Source: Wurfbainia villosa
Taxonomy: Eukaryota > Streptophyta > Magnoliopsida > Zingiberales > Zingiberaceae
Reading direction: 5' to 3'
NCBI GenBank assembly: GCA_025175895.1
Contig: CM045987.1
Location: 109,729,040 to 109,793,039 of the forward strand
Length of the DNA: 64,000 nt
Part shown: positions 23,041 to 34,169 of the stretch, piece after piece
Numbering within the stretch: position 1 is the stretch's first letter
How the letters are laid out: the number at the start of each line of letters is the position of its first letter
The notes under the pieces: model-generated
Told to the model about the DNA's origin: nothing
Seen by the model: the letters and a program-made list of their open reading frames with translations, nothing else
The model's database searches: none
Translations under genes and position numbers: made by a program

Positions 23041-23515
23041 ATCCCCCTGTGGTGGTGGATCGGAAGAGCTGAGTTTTCACTCAACTATATATATTATTTT
23101 TATCCCCGTGTGGTGGTGGATTGGAAGAGCTGAATTTGTATGCAGCTATATGTTATTTTTATCCCTGTGTGGTGGTGGATTGGAAGAGTTGAGTTTTCAC
23201 TCAACTATATATATTATTTTTATCCCCGTGTGGTGGTGGATCGGAAGAGCTGAGTTTTCATTCAGCTATATATATTATTTTTATCCCTGTGTGGTGGTGA
23301 TCAGAAGAGCTGAGTTTTCACTTAGTTATATATATTATGTTTACCCCCGTGTGGTGGTGGATCGGAAGAGCTGAATCTGTATGTAGTTATATGCTATTTT
23401 TATTCCCGTGTGGTGGTGGATCGGAAGAGCTGAGTTTTCACTCAATTATATATATTATTTTCTTCCCATGTGATGGGGGGTCGAGAGAGTTGTATTTTTA
23501 CTTGATTCCTGTACA
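23041..23515 (+). repeat. 60-bp minisatellite, eight units (unit 1)
   Basis: Units start ATCCCCGTGTGGTGGTGGAT and continue GGAAGAGCTGAGTTTTCACT, then an AT-rich tail TATATATTATTTTT. Unit starts are near 23041, 23102, 23161, 23222, 23283, 23343, 23402 and 23462. Two tail types occur (TTTTCACTCAACTATATA and TTGTATGCAGCTATATG). The open frame in it has repeated WWWIGRAE residues and is a by-product of the repeat. Confidence 0.9.
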
Positions 23516-23775
23516 GTGAAGAGGAGTTGAGGCCTCAAGCGGAAGAAGGAGGGCCAAAGGGATGGATGGGCTGAGAAGAGTATTGGCGAAAACTCTGTAA
23601 GTTTTATTTGCCATTAGAATTGAAATATTTTAACTTATTATTCATATAATGTGTATTTGGCAAAGAAGAGACACATGCAATCTGTGGCGATGAAAATTTC
23701 GTTGATAAAGAGGGGTTACATAATGTAGCCTTCCTGGAAAGGAAAATAACAGACGAGGTCCCCCTTTAAGGGGGA

Positions 23776-24054
23776 TTAAGGTTCTTCCCGAGGGGGTACC
23801 GAAGAAGCTTCTTTGCGCATCTGTGGCTGGCGGCGCAGTTGCTGAAGGTAGGATTGTTGTATGAATATATGCTTGGACAGATTCCTCTGGGATACCGCCA
23901 ACTCTTGACAAAAGGAATAGTTGTGAGTAGAGGCTATCCGCAGGCATCATTTCATGTCTTGGATATGTTCCTCCAATTCCTCAATGCGACGTTGTTTTTC
24001 AGTCTGTCTCTCCGGAGAAGGAGAGTTACTATCCTGCTCAGATAGGTGTTCCAT
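23776..24054 (-). pseudogene. Antisense ORF-c' of element A (unit 1 copy, one nonsense codon)
   Basis: It has the same 279-nt length as ORF-c at 26674-26952. The ATG at 24054-24052 is in a CACCATGG context. A TGA at 23949-23947 stands where ORF-c has CGA, so this copy is truncated after 35 codons. A minus-strand TATA box is at 24136-24146. See ORF-c for the protein. Confidence 0.7.
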
Positions 24055-24135
24055 GGTGCAAGAAGGAGAAGGGAGAAACGTGCATTAACAGGAATAGAGG
24101 AACCAAGAGATGGGTTGGGTGAATGTAATGTCGAA

Positions 24136-24146
24136 GGTTTTTATAG
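24136..24146 (-). promoter_or_regulatory. TATA box upstream of ORF-c'
   Basis: The minus strand reads CTATAAAAACC about 85 bp before the ATG; the duplicate is at 27034-27045. Confidence 0.6.
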
Positions 24147-24503
24147 ATAAAAAGGAGGATATTAATTGACCCTCCTGGGAAATAGAGGCAGGAAATGCAG
24201 ATAAAGGGGGGAAGACGTAAGGGCAGTAGTTGGGGTTGTTGAACGCAGTAATTCTGAAAAGACTGTTCGTGTTTCACGGAAAGAGTAAGTATGAAGCCAA
24301 TTCAGCTGATGTGGAGAACGGTCCTTTTCTGAAACTATTCCTCAGTTTGATTACGCGAAGTCAACCTAGTCAAATAAGTTTACTATCATCGGAGGTTTTT
24401 TCTAAAATGGTTTGAAGTCTACAGGACATGAAAAGGACAAGTACAAACACCCATTCCTTTTTATTAATATGCAAAACGGTGGTTACAGTAATTGAATTAT
24501 GGT

Positions 24504-24867
24504 TCATATAAGCTTATTGCTATCATTATTACTGGGAGAGCTGGCGGAGGACTCCTTTGCGGGGAGGGGTGCCAGAATGACCCTGTGGAAGTCGCCTCGG
24601 GCCCGAGGTGAAGTAGGCAGAATTTTGGCTAAGGGGAGCGGAGGAACCTCATCAGGAGGGACCGAAATAAAAGCCAAAGCGGGAGGAAGAGTAGGAAGTT
24701 CAGCTAGAGCCCGAGGATCTCCCACCGTGTACTCCTAGGTTATTGGGGGGTGTGGGGGTTCCAGACCCGGTTATGGAAGGAGGGGAAAGGAGCTCAAAAG
24801 GACCTCCTCACGTTGGGAGCCGAAGCATCGACTGGTGCAAAAGGAGGAGGCCGGTATGCTGAAGTGG
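24504..24867 (-). pseudogene. Antisense ORF-b' of element A (unit 1 copy, truncated)
   Basis: It matches 42573-42936, the C-terminal two thirds of ORF-b. The N-terminal part is missing because the duplication breakpoint (24867/24868) cuts it off and joins the ORF-d start of unit 2 instead. TAG at 24737-24735 stands where unit 2 has TGG (42806-42804). No start codon remains, so it is probably not expressed. Confidence 0.65.
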
Positions 24868-25332
24868 ATGTGAGCAGAATGTGTGAAGGCGAAGATGAAG
24901 GAGCTGCGGTTGAAATAGATCTTAATATTGGTGGAAGTTCAGAGGAAGGAGAAAGATCAAAAGGCGGATATCCTCCGCCTACAAACGTGGGCGTGCAACG
25001 CCCCTTAATTCGACTTGATTCTGTAAGAAAGGAGGGGGCGACTTACGGACGCCCAGGATAGAAGGCGAAGAGACTGGCGAGCTAGGGTTTGTCGGTGATA
25101 TTAAAGAAGGAGGAAAGGATGATAACGATGGAAGGGCTACACTGGGCGCATGTGACGCCACAGGGGAGGAAGTTGCGGAGAAATGAGAAGGAGAAGTGGA
25201 TGCCGAAACAAGGGCAGTGGGCGGACAAAGATTAAATGGGGGGTAGAAGTGGCACAACATTAGTTTGTTGATCTTCTCTTCGCCTAGACCTTGACGGTAT
25301 TCCGCTAGCAGTTGTTGAAAGATAGAATGCAT
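24868..25332 (-). pseudogene. N-terminal fragment of ORF-d in unit 2
   Basis: From ATG 25332-25330 the frame is open for 118 codons to TAG at 24979-24981. It begins MHSIFQQLLAEYRQGLGEE, then becomes Ser/Pro/Ala-rich. Unlike unit 1 it has no early stop, so it preserves the original N-terminus. The coiled-coil part is absent because the duplication boundary lies just downstream. A TATA box is at 25464-25474. Confidence 0.6.
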
Positions 25333-25463
25333 CTTGACTTTCAAGGAGGAAAGAAAACGTAGAAGTTGTCTACCGGGCACAGGGAGGCTGGCATTGGCGA
25401 AGAGGAAGAAGAAGGTTGAAAGCTAAAAGGGGATAGAAGTGAAGAAGAGGAATGGCGAAGAGT

Positions 25464-25474
25464 CTTATATAGGG
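25464..25474 (-). promoter_or_regulatory. TATA box of the duplicated ORF-d start
   Basis: The minus strand reads CCCTATATAAG, identical to unit 1, about 130 bp before the ATG at 25332. Confidence 0.55.
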
Positions 25475-25997
25475 CGAAGGGCATGCTTATAGTTATAATT
25501 GGGCTTCAGAGCAGAGGTGTGGGACCTTAAGAGGTGTGAAATTGTAATCTATCTTTTTTACGGCCCGTTATCAGTCAGAATTGTTATCCCCGCACAGCGG
25601 AAGAATGAAAGAATAATACTTCAGAGCAGAGATGTGGCTCCATGGAGATTCATAATCTATCTTTCTTAAGGTCTGACATCAGCCAGAGCCGTCATCCTCA
25701 TGCAGTGGTGGAACAGAGGAGTAGGGTTTAAGGTAAATACACTTGTGAAGAGTGGCGGAGTAAAAAATGCATTCCGACCTGAGGGGGAAAAGCCCTTGAT
25801 CGGGTCGTCACACTTTTTTATGGACTCGACGTTAGCCGAAGCCGTCATCCCCGTGCGGTTGTGGAATGGAGGAGTAGGGTTTAAGGTAAATACACCTGTG
25901 AAGAACGACAAAGTGAAATATTTCTTCCAACCTGATGGGGCAAAGCCCTAGATCAGGTCGTCACATTTTATACGGCTCGGTTTCGGCCGAAGCCATT

Positions 25998-26415
25998 ATC
26001 CTCGTGTGGTGGTGGATCGGAAGAGCTAAGTTTTTACTCAACTATATATATTATTTTTATCCCCGTGTGGTGGTGGATCGGAAGAGCTGAATTTGTATGC
26101 AGCTATATGTTATTTTTATCCCCGTGTGGTGGTGGATCGGAATAGCTGAGTTTTCACTCAGCTATATATATTATTTTTATCCCTGTGTGGTGGTGGATCA
26201 GAAGAGCTGAGTTTTCACTTAGTTATATATATTATGTTTACCTCTGTGTGGTGGTGGATCGAAAGAGCTGAATCTGTATGCAGCTATATGCTATTTTTAT
26301 TTCCGTGTGGTGGTGGATCGGAAGAGCTGAGTTTTCACTCAATTATATATATTATTTTCTTCCCGTGTGATGGGGGGATCGAGAGAGTTGTATTTTTACT
26401 TGATTCCTGTACAGT
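25998..26415 (+). repeat. 60-bp minisatellite, seven units (unit 2)
   Basis: Unit starts are near 25998, 26059, 26118, 26179, 26239, 26299 and 26359. One unit fewer than in unit 1 shows that the array changed in copy number after the duplication. Confidence 0.88.
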
Positions 26416-26673
26416 GAAGAGGAGTTGAGGCCTCAAGCGAAAGAAGGAGGGTCAGAGGGATGGATGGGCTGAGAAGAGTATTGGCGAAAACTCAGTAAGT
26501 TTTATTTGCCATTAGAATTGAAATATTTTAACTTATTATTCATATAATGTGCATTTGGCAAAGAAGAGACACATGCAATCTGTGGCGATGAAAATTTTGT
26601 TGATAAAGAGGGGTTACATAACGCAACCTTCCTGGAAAGGAAAATAACAGATAAGGTCCCCCTTTAAGGGGGA

Positions 26674-26952
26674 TTAAGGTTCTTCCCGAGGGGGTACCGA
26701 AGGAGCTTCTTTGCGCATTTGTGGCTGGCGGCACAGTTGCTGAAGGTAGGACTGTTGTATGAATATATGCTTGAACAGATTCCTCTGGGATACCGCCAGC
26801 TCTTGACGCAGGGAATAGTTGTGAGTAGAGGCTATCCGTAGGCATCGTTTCAGGTCTTGTATATGTTCCTCCAATTCCTCAATGCGACGATGTTCTTCAA
26901 TTTGTCTCTCTGGAGAAGGAGAGTTACTATCTTGCTCAGATAGGTGTTCCAT
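26674..26952 (-). CDS. Antisense ORF-c of element A: small coiled-coil protein (92 aa)
   Basis: The ATG at 26952-26950 is in CACCATGG, a good plant start context, and the frame runs uninterrupted to TAA at 26676-26674. Residues 14-60 are Glu/Arg/Leu-rich and likely a coiled coil (RRIEELEEHIQDLKRCLRIA). The C-terminus is polar and Pro-rich. No known family was recognised. A TATA box (27034-27045) lies about 85 bp upstream. The unit 1 copy has the same length and reading frame apart from one CGA-to-TGA change, which suggests that the frame was maintained before the duplication. It could be a partner of the larger coiled-coil products ORF-a and ORF-d; this is inference. Confidence 0.55.
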   Translation of the reverse strand: MEHLSEQDSNSPSPERQIEEHRRIEELEEHIQDLKRCLRIASTHNYSLRQELAVSQRNLFKHIFIQQSYLQQLCRQPQMRKEAPSVPPREEP

Positions 26953-27033
26953 GGTGCAAGAAGGAGAAGGGAGAAATGTGCATTAACAGGAATAGAGGAA
27001 CCAAGAGATGGGTTGGGTGAATGTAATGTCGAA

Positions 27034-27045
27034 GGTTTTTTATAG
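27034..27045 (-). promoter_or_regulatory. TATA box upstream of ORF-c
   Basis: The minus strand reads CTATAAAAAACC, about 85 bp before the ORF-c ATG; it is conserved in unit 1. Confidence 0.6.
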
Positions 27046-27313
27046 ATAAAAAGGAGGATATTAATTGACCCTCCTGGGAAATAGAGGTAGTAAATGAAAA
27101 TAAAGGGGGGAAGACGTAAGAGCAGTAGTTGGGGTTGTTGAACGTAGTAATTCTGAAAAGACTGTTCGTGTTTCACGGAAAGGGTAAGTATGAAGCCAAT
27201 TCAGCTGATGTGGAGAACTGTCATTTTCTGAAACTATTCCTCAGTTTGATTACGCGAAGTCGACCTAGTCAAATAAGTTTACTATCATCGGAGGTTTTTG
27301 CTAAAATGGTTTG

Positions 27314-28594
27314 TGTTAGATCTTTGTAATGGCTAGAGGGGGGGGGTGATTAGCCTTTCTTTGTTTCTACAAATACGTTAGCGGAAGCAATACAAATACA
27401 AATACAAATAAGAATAAGAAACAAGAAAAACAATGCTAACTCCCGATGTACGTGGTTCGGAGATGACGCTTCTACTCCACGGTAATCCGTAAGGTGGATT
27501 AGCCCTAGCCAAGCTTCACTATATCCTCCTTTGGATGAACCAAGGTGGAGAAACCTTGTATTACAATGCACTCCTCTTCTTTACAATGATGGAAGATGAA
27601 GACTAGAGAAGAGGAGGTTTAGAATCACAAAAACACTTAGAGAAAGCTTGGTGAGCACGAGGGTGTAGTTAGGAATGAGAGCACTAGATTCACCAAGCTC
27701 CCCAAGGCCCCTTCTTATAGAAGAAGGGCTGTTTTTCCCGTTGGGCTTTGATCAGTCGACTGATGATCACCATCAGTCGACTGCCATCGAAGCTAACGGC
27801 TTCTGACAAAGCGGATCCGCGGGGATTCGCAGCCACTATTTCCAATGGGAGGCCTATCAGTCGACTAATAAAGCGATTAGTCGAGTGATCGCCGCGAGGA
27901 GTCGAGTGAGACTCCATTCTGTGCCCATTTTCTACTCGTTTAGTCGATCGCTCGATTGGCGATCGATACCTCATCACGACTTCACGACAGCAATGATCGA
28001 TAGTCGTGGTTTCATCCTCGACTCCGAGCACCGACCGGCCGATCGATACATCGTATCAATAGACTGATACTAGTCAAGTATGAATAATTCATACTTGAAT
28101 TAACTCCCTAGACCTAGACTTGACCTTCTAACTCTTCCTTCAGCCTTGCACCCGCCTTCAAGAGTTTCCTTCAGCCTCGTCATGTCTTGGGTTGTCAAAT
28201 GCTTGGACTTTATGCCGCCAAGACTACAAGCTTGGACTTATGCTGCCAAGACTTTACTTTGGACTTCCTTTGCCAAGGTTCACTTGGACTTTACGCTGCC
28301 AAGACTCCAAGCTTGGTCTTACGCTGCCAAGTCCATCCCTTGGACTTTCTTTGCCAAGGTTCACTTGGACTTTACGCTGCCAAGACTACAAGCTTGGTCT
28401 TATACTGCCAAGTCCGTCCCTTGGACTTTCCTTGCTAAGATCATACTTGGACTTCTCTTTTACCAAGTCTTCATCCTTGGATTTCCCTGTCACTTAAACA
28501 TGTGCACAATTAGATCACAAAGCATTGCCTAACTTAGATGATTTAACCAAACATCAAAACATATATAAATGCTTGGGGCATTGTTGCACCAACA
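27314..28594 (-). repeat. LTR of element F at its 3' end (left in window)
   Basis: 1281 bp, matching 41249-42489. The G-run motif GGCTAGAGGGGGGGGGTGAT starts at 27331. A minus-strand TATA-like CTATAAG lies near 27714-27721. The region 27890-28060 shows CGATCG-type sequences where the other LTR has CAGTCGACTG. Confidence 0.92.
28190..28460 (+). repeat. CCAAG/CTTGGACTT repeat array in the LTR of element F
   Basis: Units of GCTGCCAAGACTACAAGCTTGG type repeat about seven times, again with complementary CCAAG and CTTGG. The array resembles that in the otherwise different LTRs of C and E. The other F LTR has a shorter version at about 42130-42370, missing roughly 40 bp. Confidence 0.82.
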
Positions 28595-28608
28595 ATCTCT
28601 CCCTTTTT
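28595..28608 (-). promoter_or_regulatory. Polypurine tract of element F
   Basis: ATCTCTCCCTTTTT adjoins the LTR, AAAAAGGGAGAGAT on the element strand. Further G-rich tracts on the element strand occur near 28680, 28780 and 28915. Confidence 0.8.
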
Positions 28609-29636
28609 GATGTTTGGCAAACATTTAAGTTAGGTCTTTACATAATCATAATATGAATTCTAACTTAAACATTCCTTCTCCCCCTTTGACATGCATCAAA
28701 AAGAGAAGGATTCATAAATTTTATGAAAGAATTAAAGTTTGTTGTATCTTAGACTAAGGTATAAGATTGATATTAAGCTCCCCCTTAATCCAAGATATGA
28801 TTCATGATGTGTGAATAACATTTGAAGCAAAGCATAGAAAAAGTTCGAAAGTTAAGTTCTAACTTTGCACCAACAATGTAAGTTTGGGGATGAAAAAGAT
28901 ATATTTTATGAAACTCCCCCTAAAACACTGCATTAAGCAATCCTAAAAGTTTGTTTATACTCAATATTATCATGCTATAGTTTTAGGACATCAAAGATAC
29001 ACTAAATATCATAAAATGGAGCTATTTATCAGAAAACACAGTGTATCAGTCGACTGGTTATTGAACCAGTCAACTGCTACGCTTGAAATCCGAATTTCAG
29101 CCTTTTCAGCCCAACTTCAGAAATGCGTTAGAAAATCTAAAAATCGTGAAAAATCACGAAATTTGGCGTATACATTTCTGGAATCATTATCCATCAAGGA
29201 AAAATAATGTGAAAAATATATGTTTTCTAGATTCCAAGATTGATAAAAACTTGGAAACTAACAAAAGTTCTAAAAATTTGGCAAACTTTGTATCACTTTT
29301 GTCTTCCTCTTAAAAACTATTTTTCAAAATATGATGAACATAGTTTAAAATATATATGATTTGGAATTTCCAACCATGTTCTTAGAGCTAAGTATTCATT
29401 ACTTGAGTACAAGCCTTCCCAATGATTGGTCCATGAAGTATTCATGTTTCTAGGTGTGTCATTGGCTCATAGTCATGCATCATAACAAGCATGATGAGTC
29501 AAGTACACCTTCCCTATCATCTCACATGTTCCTAAGTGTCTCAATACAAAAATCAAGGTTTCTAAAGGCTTTTTGTGAGATGCATCGAGGTATAAATTCA
29601 ACCATTATGAATATGGGATCAGGCAAGCCTAGAATT
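28609..29636 (-). other. Non-coding 3' region of element F
   Basis: AT-rich, with polypurine tracts. Two short open frames near 29016-29313 show no similarity. Nothing else was seen. Confidence 0.7.
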
Positions 29637-31070
29637 TTATTCTACAAAGCACATACCAAGCTCTCTCCTTAATGATGAAAATTCGATTTCTGGAAGAGCT
29701 TTGGTGAAGATATCGGCAAGGTTAGACTTAGATTCTACATAATTAAGTTCAATGTCTCCTCTTGCCACATGATCTCTTATGAAGTGATGTTTCACTTCAA
29801 TGTGCTTGGTCCTAGAGTGATGTACCGGATTTTTGGTCAAGTTGATGGTACTCACATTGTCACAATAAAGTTTAATGTTAGAGTAGTGTAGCTCATAGTC
29901 CTCAAGAGTATGTCTCATCCAAAGTAATTGAGCTACACAACCACCCATAGCCACATATTCAGCTTCGGTGGTTGATAAAGCAACACAATATTACTTCCTA
30001 CTACTCCAACTAACTAGGGAGGACCCAAGAAATTGGCATCCATCACTAGTACTCTTCCTATCCAATTTGCAATCGGCATAATCGGAATCGGTATAGCCAA
30101 GCAACTCAAAGGATTTAGTCCTAGGATACCAAAGTCTGACATTTAGGGTGCCTTTAATATATCTTAAAATTCTCTTAACGGCTACTAAATGTGATTCTTT
30201 GGCACAAGATTGGTATCTTGCACACATACCTACCGCAAATAAGATATCGGGTCTATTAGGGGTTAGGTATAGTAGGCTACCAATCATACTCCTATAAAGT
30301 TTAAGATCAATTGATTTACCATCATGATCACTATCTATTCTAGTGATAGTGGCCATAGGAGTGGTTACAATTTTGGCATTTTCCAAACCAAATTTCTTGA
30401 TCATTTCATTTGCATATTTGGTTTGATAAATATGAATCCCTTCATTGGTTTGCTTGACTTGTAACCCTAGGAAAAAGTTAAGCTCTCCAACTAAACTCAT
30501 TTCAAATTCATTCTCCATGTTTTTTATAAAGTCTTGAAGAAGATCATCATTTGTTGACCCAAAAATAATGTCATCAACATATACTTGGGCTATGAAGATA
30601 TCCTTTAATGTTGACTTTATGAACAAGGTTTGATCTACTTGGCCTCTTCTAAAATCCTTAGAAATTAAGAAGGATGACAATCTTTCATACCATGCCCGGG
30701 GAGCTTGTTTTAACCCATATAACGCTTTCCTAAGCTTATATACATGGTTTGGATAATCTAGGTTTTCAAACCCGGGTGGTTGTTCTACATATACTTCTTC
30801 CTTAATATAACCATTTAGGAATGCCGATTTAACATTCATTTGATAAAGTTTAAATCCCATATAGGAAGCATATCCTAAAAGAATTCTAATAGACTCTAAC
30901 CTAGCAACCGGGGCATAAGTCTCATCATAGTCAAGCCCCTCAACTTGATTGAATCCCCTAGCAACCAACCTAGCCTTATTTCTAGTGATATTTCCTTGGT
31001 CATCTAGCTTATTCCTAAAGACTCATCTTGTAGTAATTATGGTGCTATCATTTGGTCTAGGTACTAACTC
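29637..31070 (-). pseudogene. pol: pol of element F: reverse transcriptase and RNase H
   Basis: The copia RT has MNVKSAFLNGYIKEEVYVEQ and the catalytic YVDD box at 30570-30581. RNase H follows with YTDSDYADCKLDRKST, then ALSTTEAEY and a C-terminus ending near 29637. One long frame (30968-29991, 325 codons) is uninterrupted. TGA at 31023-31025 stands where copia RTs have Trp (TRWVF), and TAA at 29991-29993 lies in the SSRK-CVALS junction where Gln or Lys is usual. All segments stay in one frame with gag and integrase. This copy is dead only through nonsense changes. Confidence 0.92.
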
Positions 31071-31073
31071 TCA

Positions 31074-32390
31074 TACTTGACTCCTCTCAAATTGAGCCAA
31101 TTCATCTTGCATTTCCAAAATCCAATCCGGATCATGTAATGCATCATTGATCGATTTTGGCTCAATTTGTGAAATAAGAGCTACTTGACTAGTAGGAGTT
31201 CTATGAAATGACCTAGTTCTTACTCCTTGAGATAGATCTCCTACTATTTGGTCAAGTGGATGATCTCGATGAGTTCTTAGGGTTCTAGAAGGGGTTTCAA
31301 ATTGATCATTGTTATCTTTTACCTTCCTTTCATCATCGGAATCTCCTCTTCCTCCCCCTTGATCATTACCCCTTATGGTTAAATTTTGAAGTTTTTGGGT
31401 AATGTCTTGATTATTGTCATTAATATCCTTATCAATGGAGGACTTTTTAGGGTAGGTACTAGTGATTTCATCAAATTGAACATTAGAGGACTCCTCAATC
31501 CCTTGGGTTCTCTTATTGTAGACTCTATATTCTCTACTCGTGGATGAGTATCCGACTAGGATTCCCTCATCCGCTTTGGATTCAAATTTTCCTAAGTTAT
31601 CTTTGGTGTTTAAAATATAAACTTTACATCCAAAGACTTTGAAATAATGAATTGTGGGAATAGTCTCATTCCATAATTCAAATGGTGTCTTTCCTAAAAA
31701 CCTATGAATTTGAACCCTATTTTGGATATAGCAAGCGGTATTAACCGCTTCCGCCCACAAGTAGCTAGGTAGAGAATATGCATTAAGCATAGTCCTAGCC
31801 GCCTCTTGTAGGACACGATTTCTCCTTTCCACCACCCCATTTTGTTAGGGTGTTCTAGGACAAGAGAACTCATGCTTGTACCCTTGCTCTAAACAAAATT
31901 GTGAAAATTTAGAGTTCTCAAATTCACCACCATGATCACTACAGATCCGGTTGATTTTGAGACTCTTTTCATTTTCAACTCTTTTACTAAATCCTATGAG
32001 TATTTTTAAGGTATCATCCTTATGTTTCATAAAATATACCCAAGTATACCTAGAAAAATCATCTACTATGACTAAACAATATTTGTTACCATTTAAAGAA
32101 GGAGTACTATGGAAATCAAATAAGTCAAGATGCAATAGTTCTAATGGTAAAGAGGTATTAGTTAAGGTTTTACCTTTGTGTGATGCCTTTGTTTGTTTTC
32201 CTTCTTGGCATGCATCACACATTTTGTTCTTGACATACTTGATCTTTGGTAGCCCTTTGACCAACTCCAATTTGGCTACCTTGGCTATGTTTTTCATGTT
32301 GATGTGCCCCAATCTCCTATGCCATAGCCAACTTTCTTCTTCTTTCACAACAAGACACTTAGTAGAAATGTTAGAAGCATATGAAAGATC
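31074..32390 (-). pseudogene. pol: pol of element F: integrase
   Basis: The GAG-pre-integrase/HHCC part begins WLWHRRLGHINMKNIAK (about 32280-32330), with CDACQEGKQ near 32200. The catalytic core follows (HLDLFDFHSTPSLNG; WVYFMKHKDDTL; ICSDHGGEFENS). The second half reads VERRNRVLQEAARTML onward (31835-31071) and carries the usual copia C-terminal part. Stops: TAA 31845-31847 in the PxQNGVVERRN region, where CAA is expected, and TGA 31071-31073 in QVxELVPRP, where TGG is expected. The N-terminal end is cut by element E, and AGATC (32386-32390) is the duplicated target. Confidence 0.92.
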
Positions 32391-33965
32391 TGTTGGTGCA
32401 ATCGGCCCAGGTCACGATTGACCAGGACTCGAGTTTGACTCGAGTGATGTTTTGATGTTTGACAAAGTATGTTTGACAAAGTATGTTAGACATAGGATTG
32501 ACATTGATGTTTGACATTAATGTCGGTTAATATGTTGGGGAGATTGTTTATACAATCGACCTAGGTTATAATTGACCAGACTCGAGTTTGACTCGAGGGA
32601 GACTTTGGTGGTTGACTAGGGTTGACCATGTGTTTATGGGAAAGTCCAAGTCATGGGTACTTGGCATGGAAAGTCCAAGTGGGACACTTGGCATTTGGGA
32701 AAGTCCAAGTCTTGAGTACTTGGCATGGGAAGTCCAAGCATGGGTTTTGGCAAATGAGAAGTCCAAGCATGGGTCTTGGCAAATGGAAAGTCCAAGCATG
32801 GGTCTTGGCATGGAAAGTCCAACATGGGTTGGCAAGGGAAAGTCCAAGCTTGAGTCTTGGCATTTGAGAAGTCCAAGGGATTGATATTGGCACCGTAAAG
32901 ACCAATCTGGAGTCTTGGCAGCATAAGTCCAATGCCTTGTGGTAGACACCGCTAGCATGACACACCGATGGAAGCACACGGAAGCTAGCGCGATGGATGA
33001 ACAAGTCATGGATGACTTGGAGGGATCCGAGAGGCGTGAGGCTGATGGAGGTGGCTAGAAGGCTTAGGTCTAGGCTAAGGGTGGTCTATCAAGTATGGGG
33101 GCACCATACTTGGGTTAAAACCTCATTCTTGAGGTTGGCAGTCGACTGGCATTATGGCCGGTTCGACTGCCGGGAGTCGACTCGAGTTCGACCACGGCTT
33201 GAGAGCTTTATGAGCTCTGGCGCATCGCTCATGGGAGGCGATCTGGTGTCGACGGCAATGATCGCTAAGGGATGGCAATGATCACGGCCGAGTGGTAGCA
33301 TCGAACGCTCCATAGCCGATCGGGCGTCGACTACGGCGTTAGGGCCGATCGCCAATGTTGGCCGATCGGTGAGAGTCCCGGTGGAATTTGTCCAACGTGG
33401 ATTGAGCCGTTGTCTCACAGCCTACTGATGTTGGCGATCGGTAATTTATGGCGGTCGATCGCGCGGAAATCCACCGACGCGAGATAAAAGGAAGTTCATG
33501 GAGATTGCGGCATCGTTCTTGGGAGCTTTCTTGAGGCGATTTGAAGGCGATTTGGTGCATTTCAGGGCCCTTCAAACTCAACCAAGCAACCAACAAGCAA
33601 AGCGCTCAAACCCTAGTTTTGTAAAGTGTTCTTTACATTTCGTTTGTATTTTCTTGTAGTTCTTTAGATTATTGTTGTAATCTTGTGTACGAGGTTTCTC
33701 CACCTCCGACTTGTTGTCGAGAAGGAGTTTATTGATTAGTGATTGCATTGGCGTCGCTAGAGCTCGTTAGAGCTCGATCCGTGGAGTAGGAACCGTTACG
33801 GTTCCGAACCACGTTATATGATCGTGTTGTGATTGTGTGTCTCGTTATATTTATTTGTTATTACTATTCCACTGTGCTAACAAGATTGTAGACGATCGAA
33901 CGCGAAAGAATTCCATCTACGTACGGTTACACGCTATTCACCCCCTCTAGCTCCAAATCTCAACA
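32391..33965 (+). repeat. 5' LTR of element E
   Basis: 1575 bp. It contains the CCAAG/CTTGG array (about 32640-32940) and the C-rich motif GCTATTCACCCCCTCTAGC (33933-33951). CGATCG-type sequences (for example CCGATCG at 33361-33367) stand where the 3' LTR has CAGTCGACTG (38597-38606). A TATA-like GATAAAAGG is near 33484. Confidence 0.92.
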
Positions 33966-33967
33966 AG

Positions 33968-33978
33968 TGGTATCGAGC
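33968..33978 (+). promoter_or_regulatory. Primer binding site of element E (damaged)
   Basis: TGGTATCGAGC differs from the initiator-tRNA-Met site TGGTATCAGAGC by loss of one A. It is three bases from the LTR end. Confidence 0.75.
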
Positions 33979-34169
33979 TCGGTGGCTCTTCAACGGATTA
34001 ACAACCGTGAGCAATACGCTAGAGGGTAAAGATTGAATTTCAAGACAAGCTAGGTTGGGACATCAACACACCGGTCCGGTACTCTTTATATGGACAAGAA
34101 GTCTTCGATTCTTGGAAGAGAAGAATTGAAGATTTTTGATGATGAGGACTTGAGGAATGGTCTCTATTA

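Larger units (their letters stand above)
21908..24867. repeat. Tandem duplication in the 3' region of element A, unit 1 (2960 bp)
   Basis: Sequence starting ATGTGAGCAGAATGTG at 21908 starts again at 24868 and runs to 42936, once element F is removed. Unit 1 keeps the uninterrupted F target: GTTTG occurs once at 24410-24414. It includes the start of ORF-d, all of ORF-c', part of ORF-b' and one 60-bp minisatellite array. Confidence 0.92.

Noticed and set aside
23041..23515. CRISPR-like regular repeats
   Set aside because: Units are directly adjacent at ~60 bp with no unique spacers, in a plant retrotransposon; this is a minisatellite.
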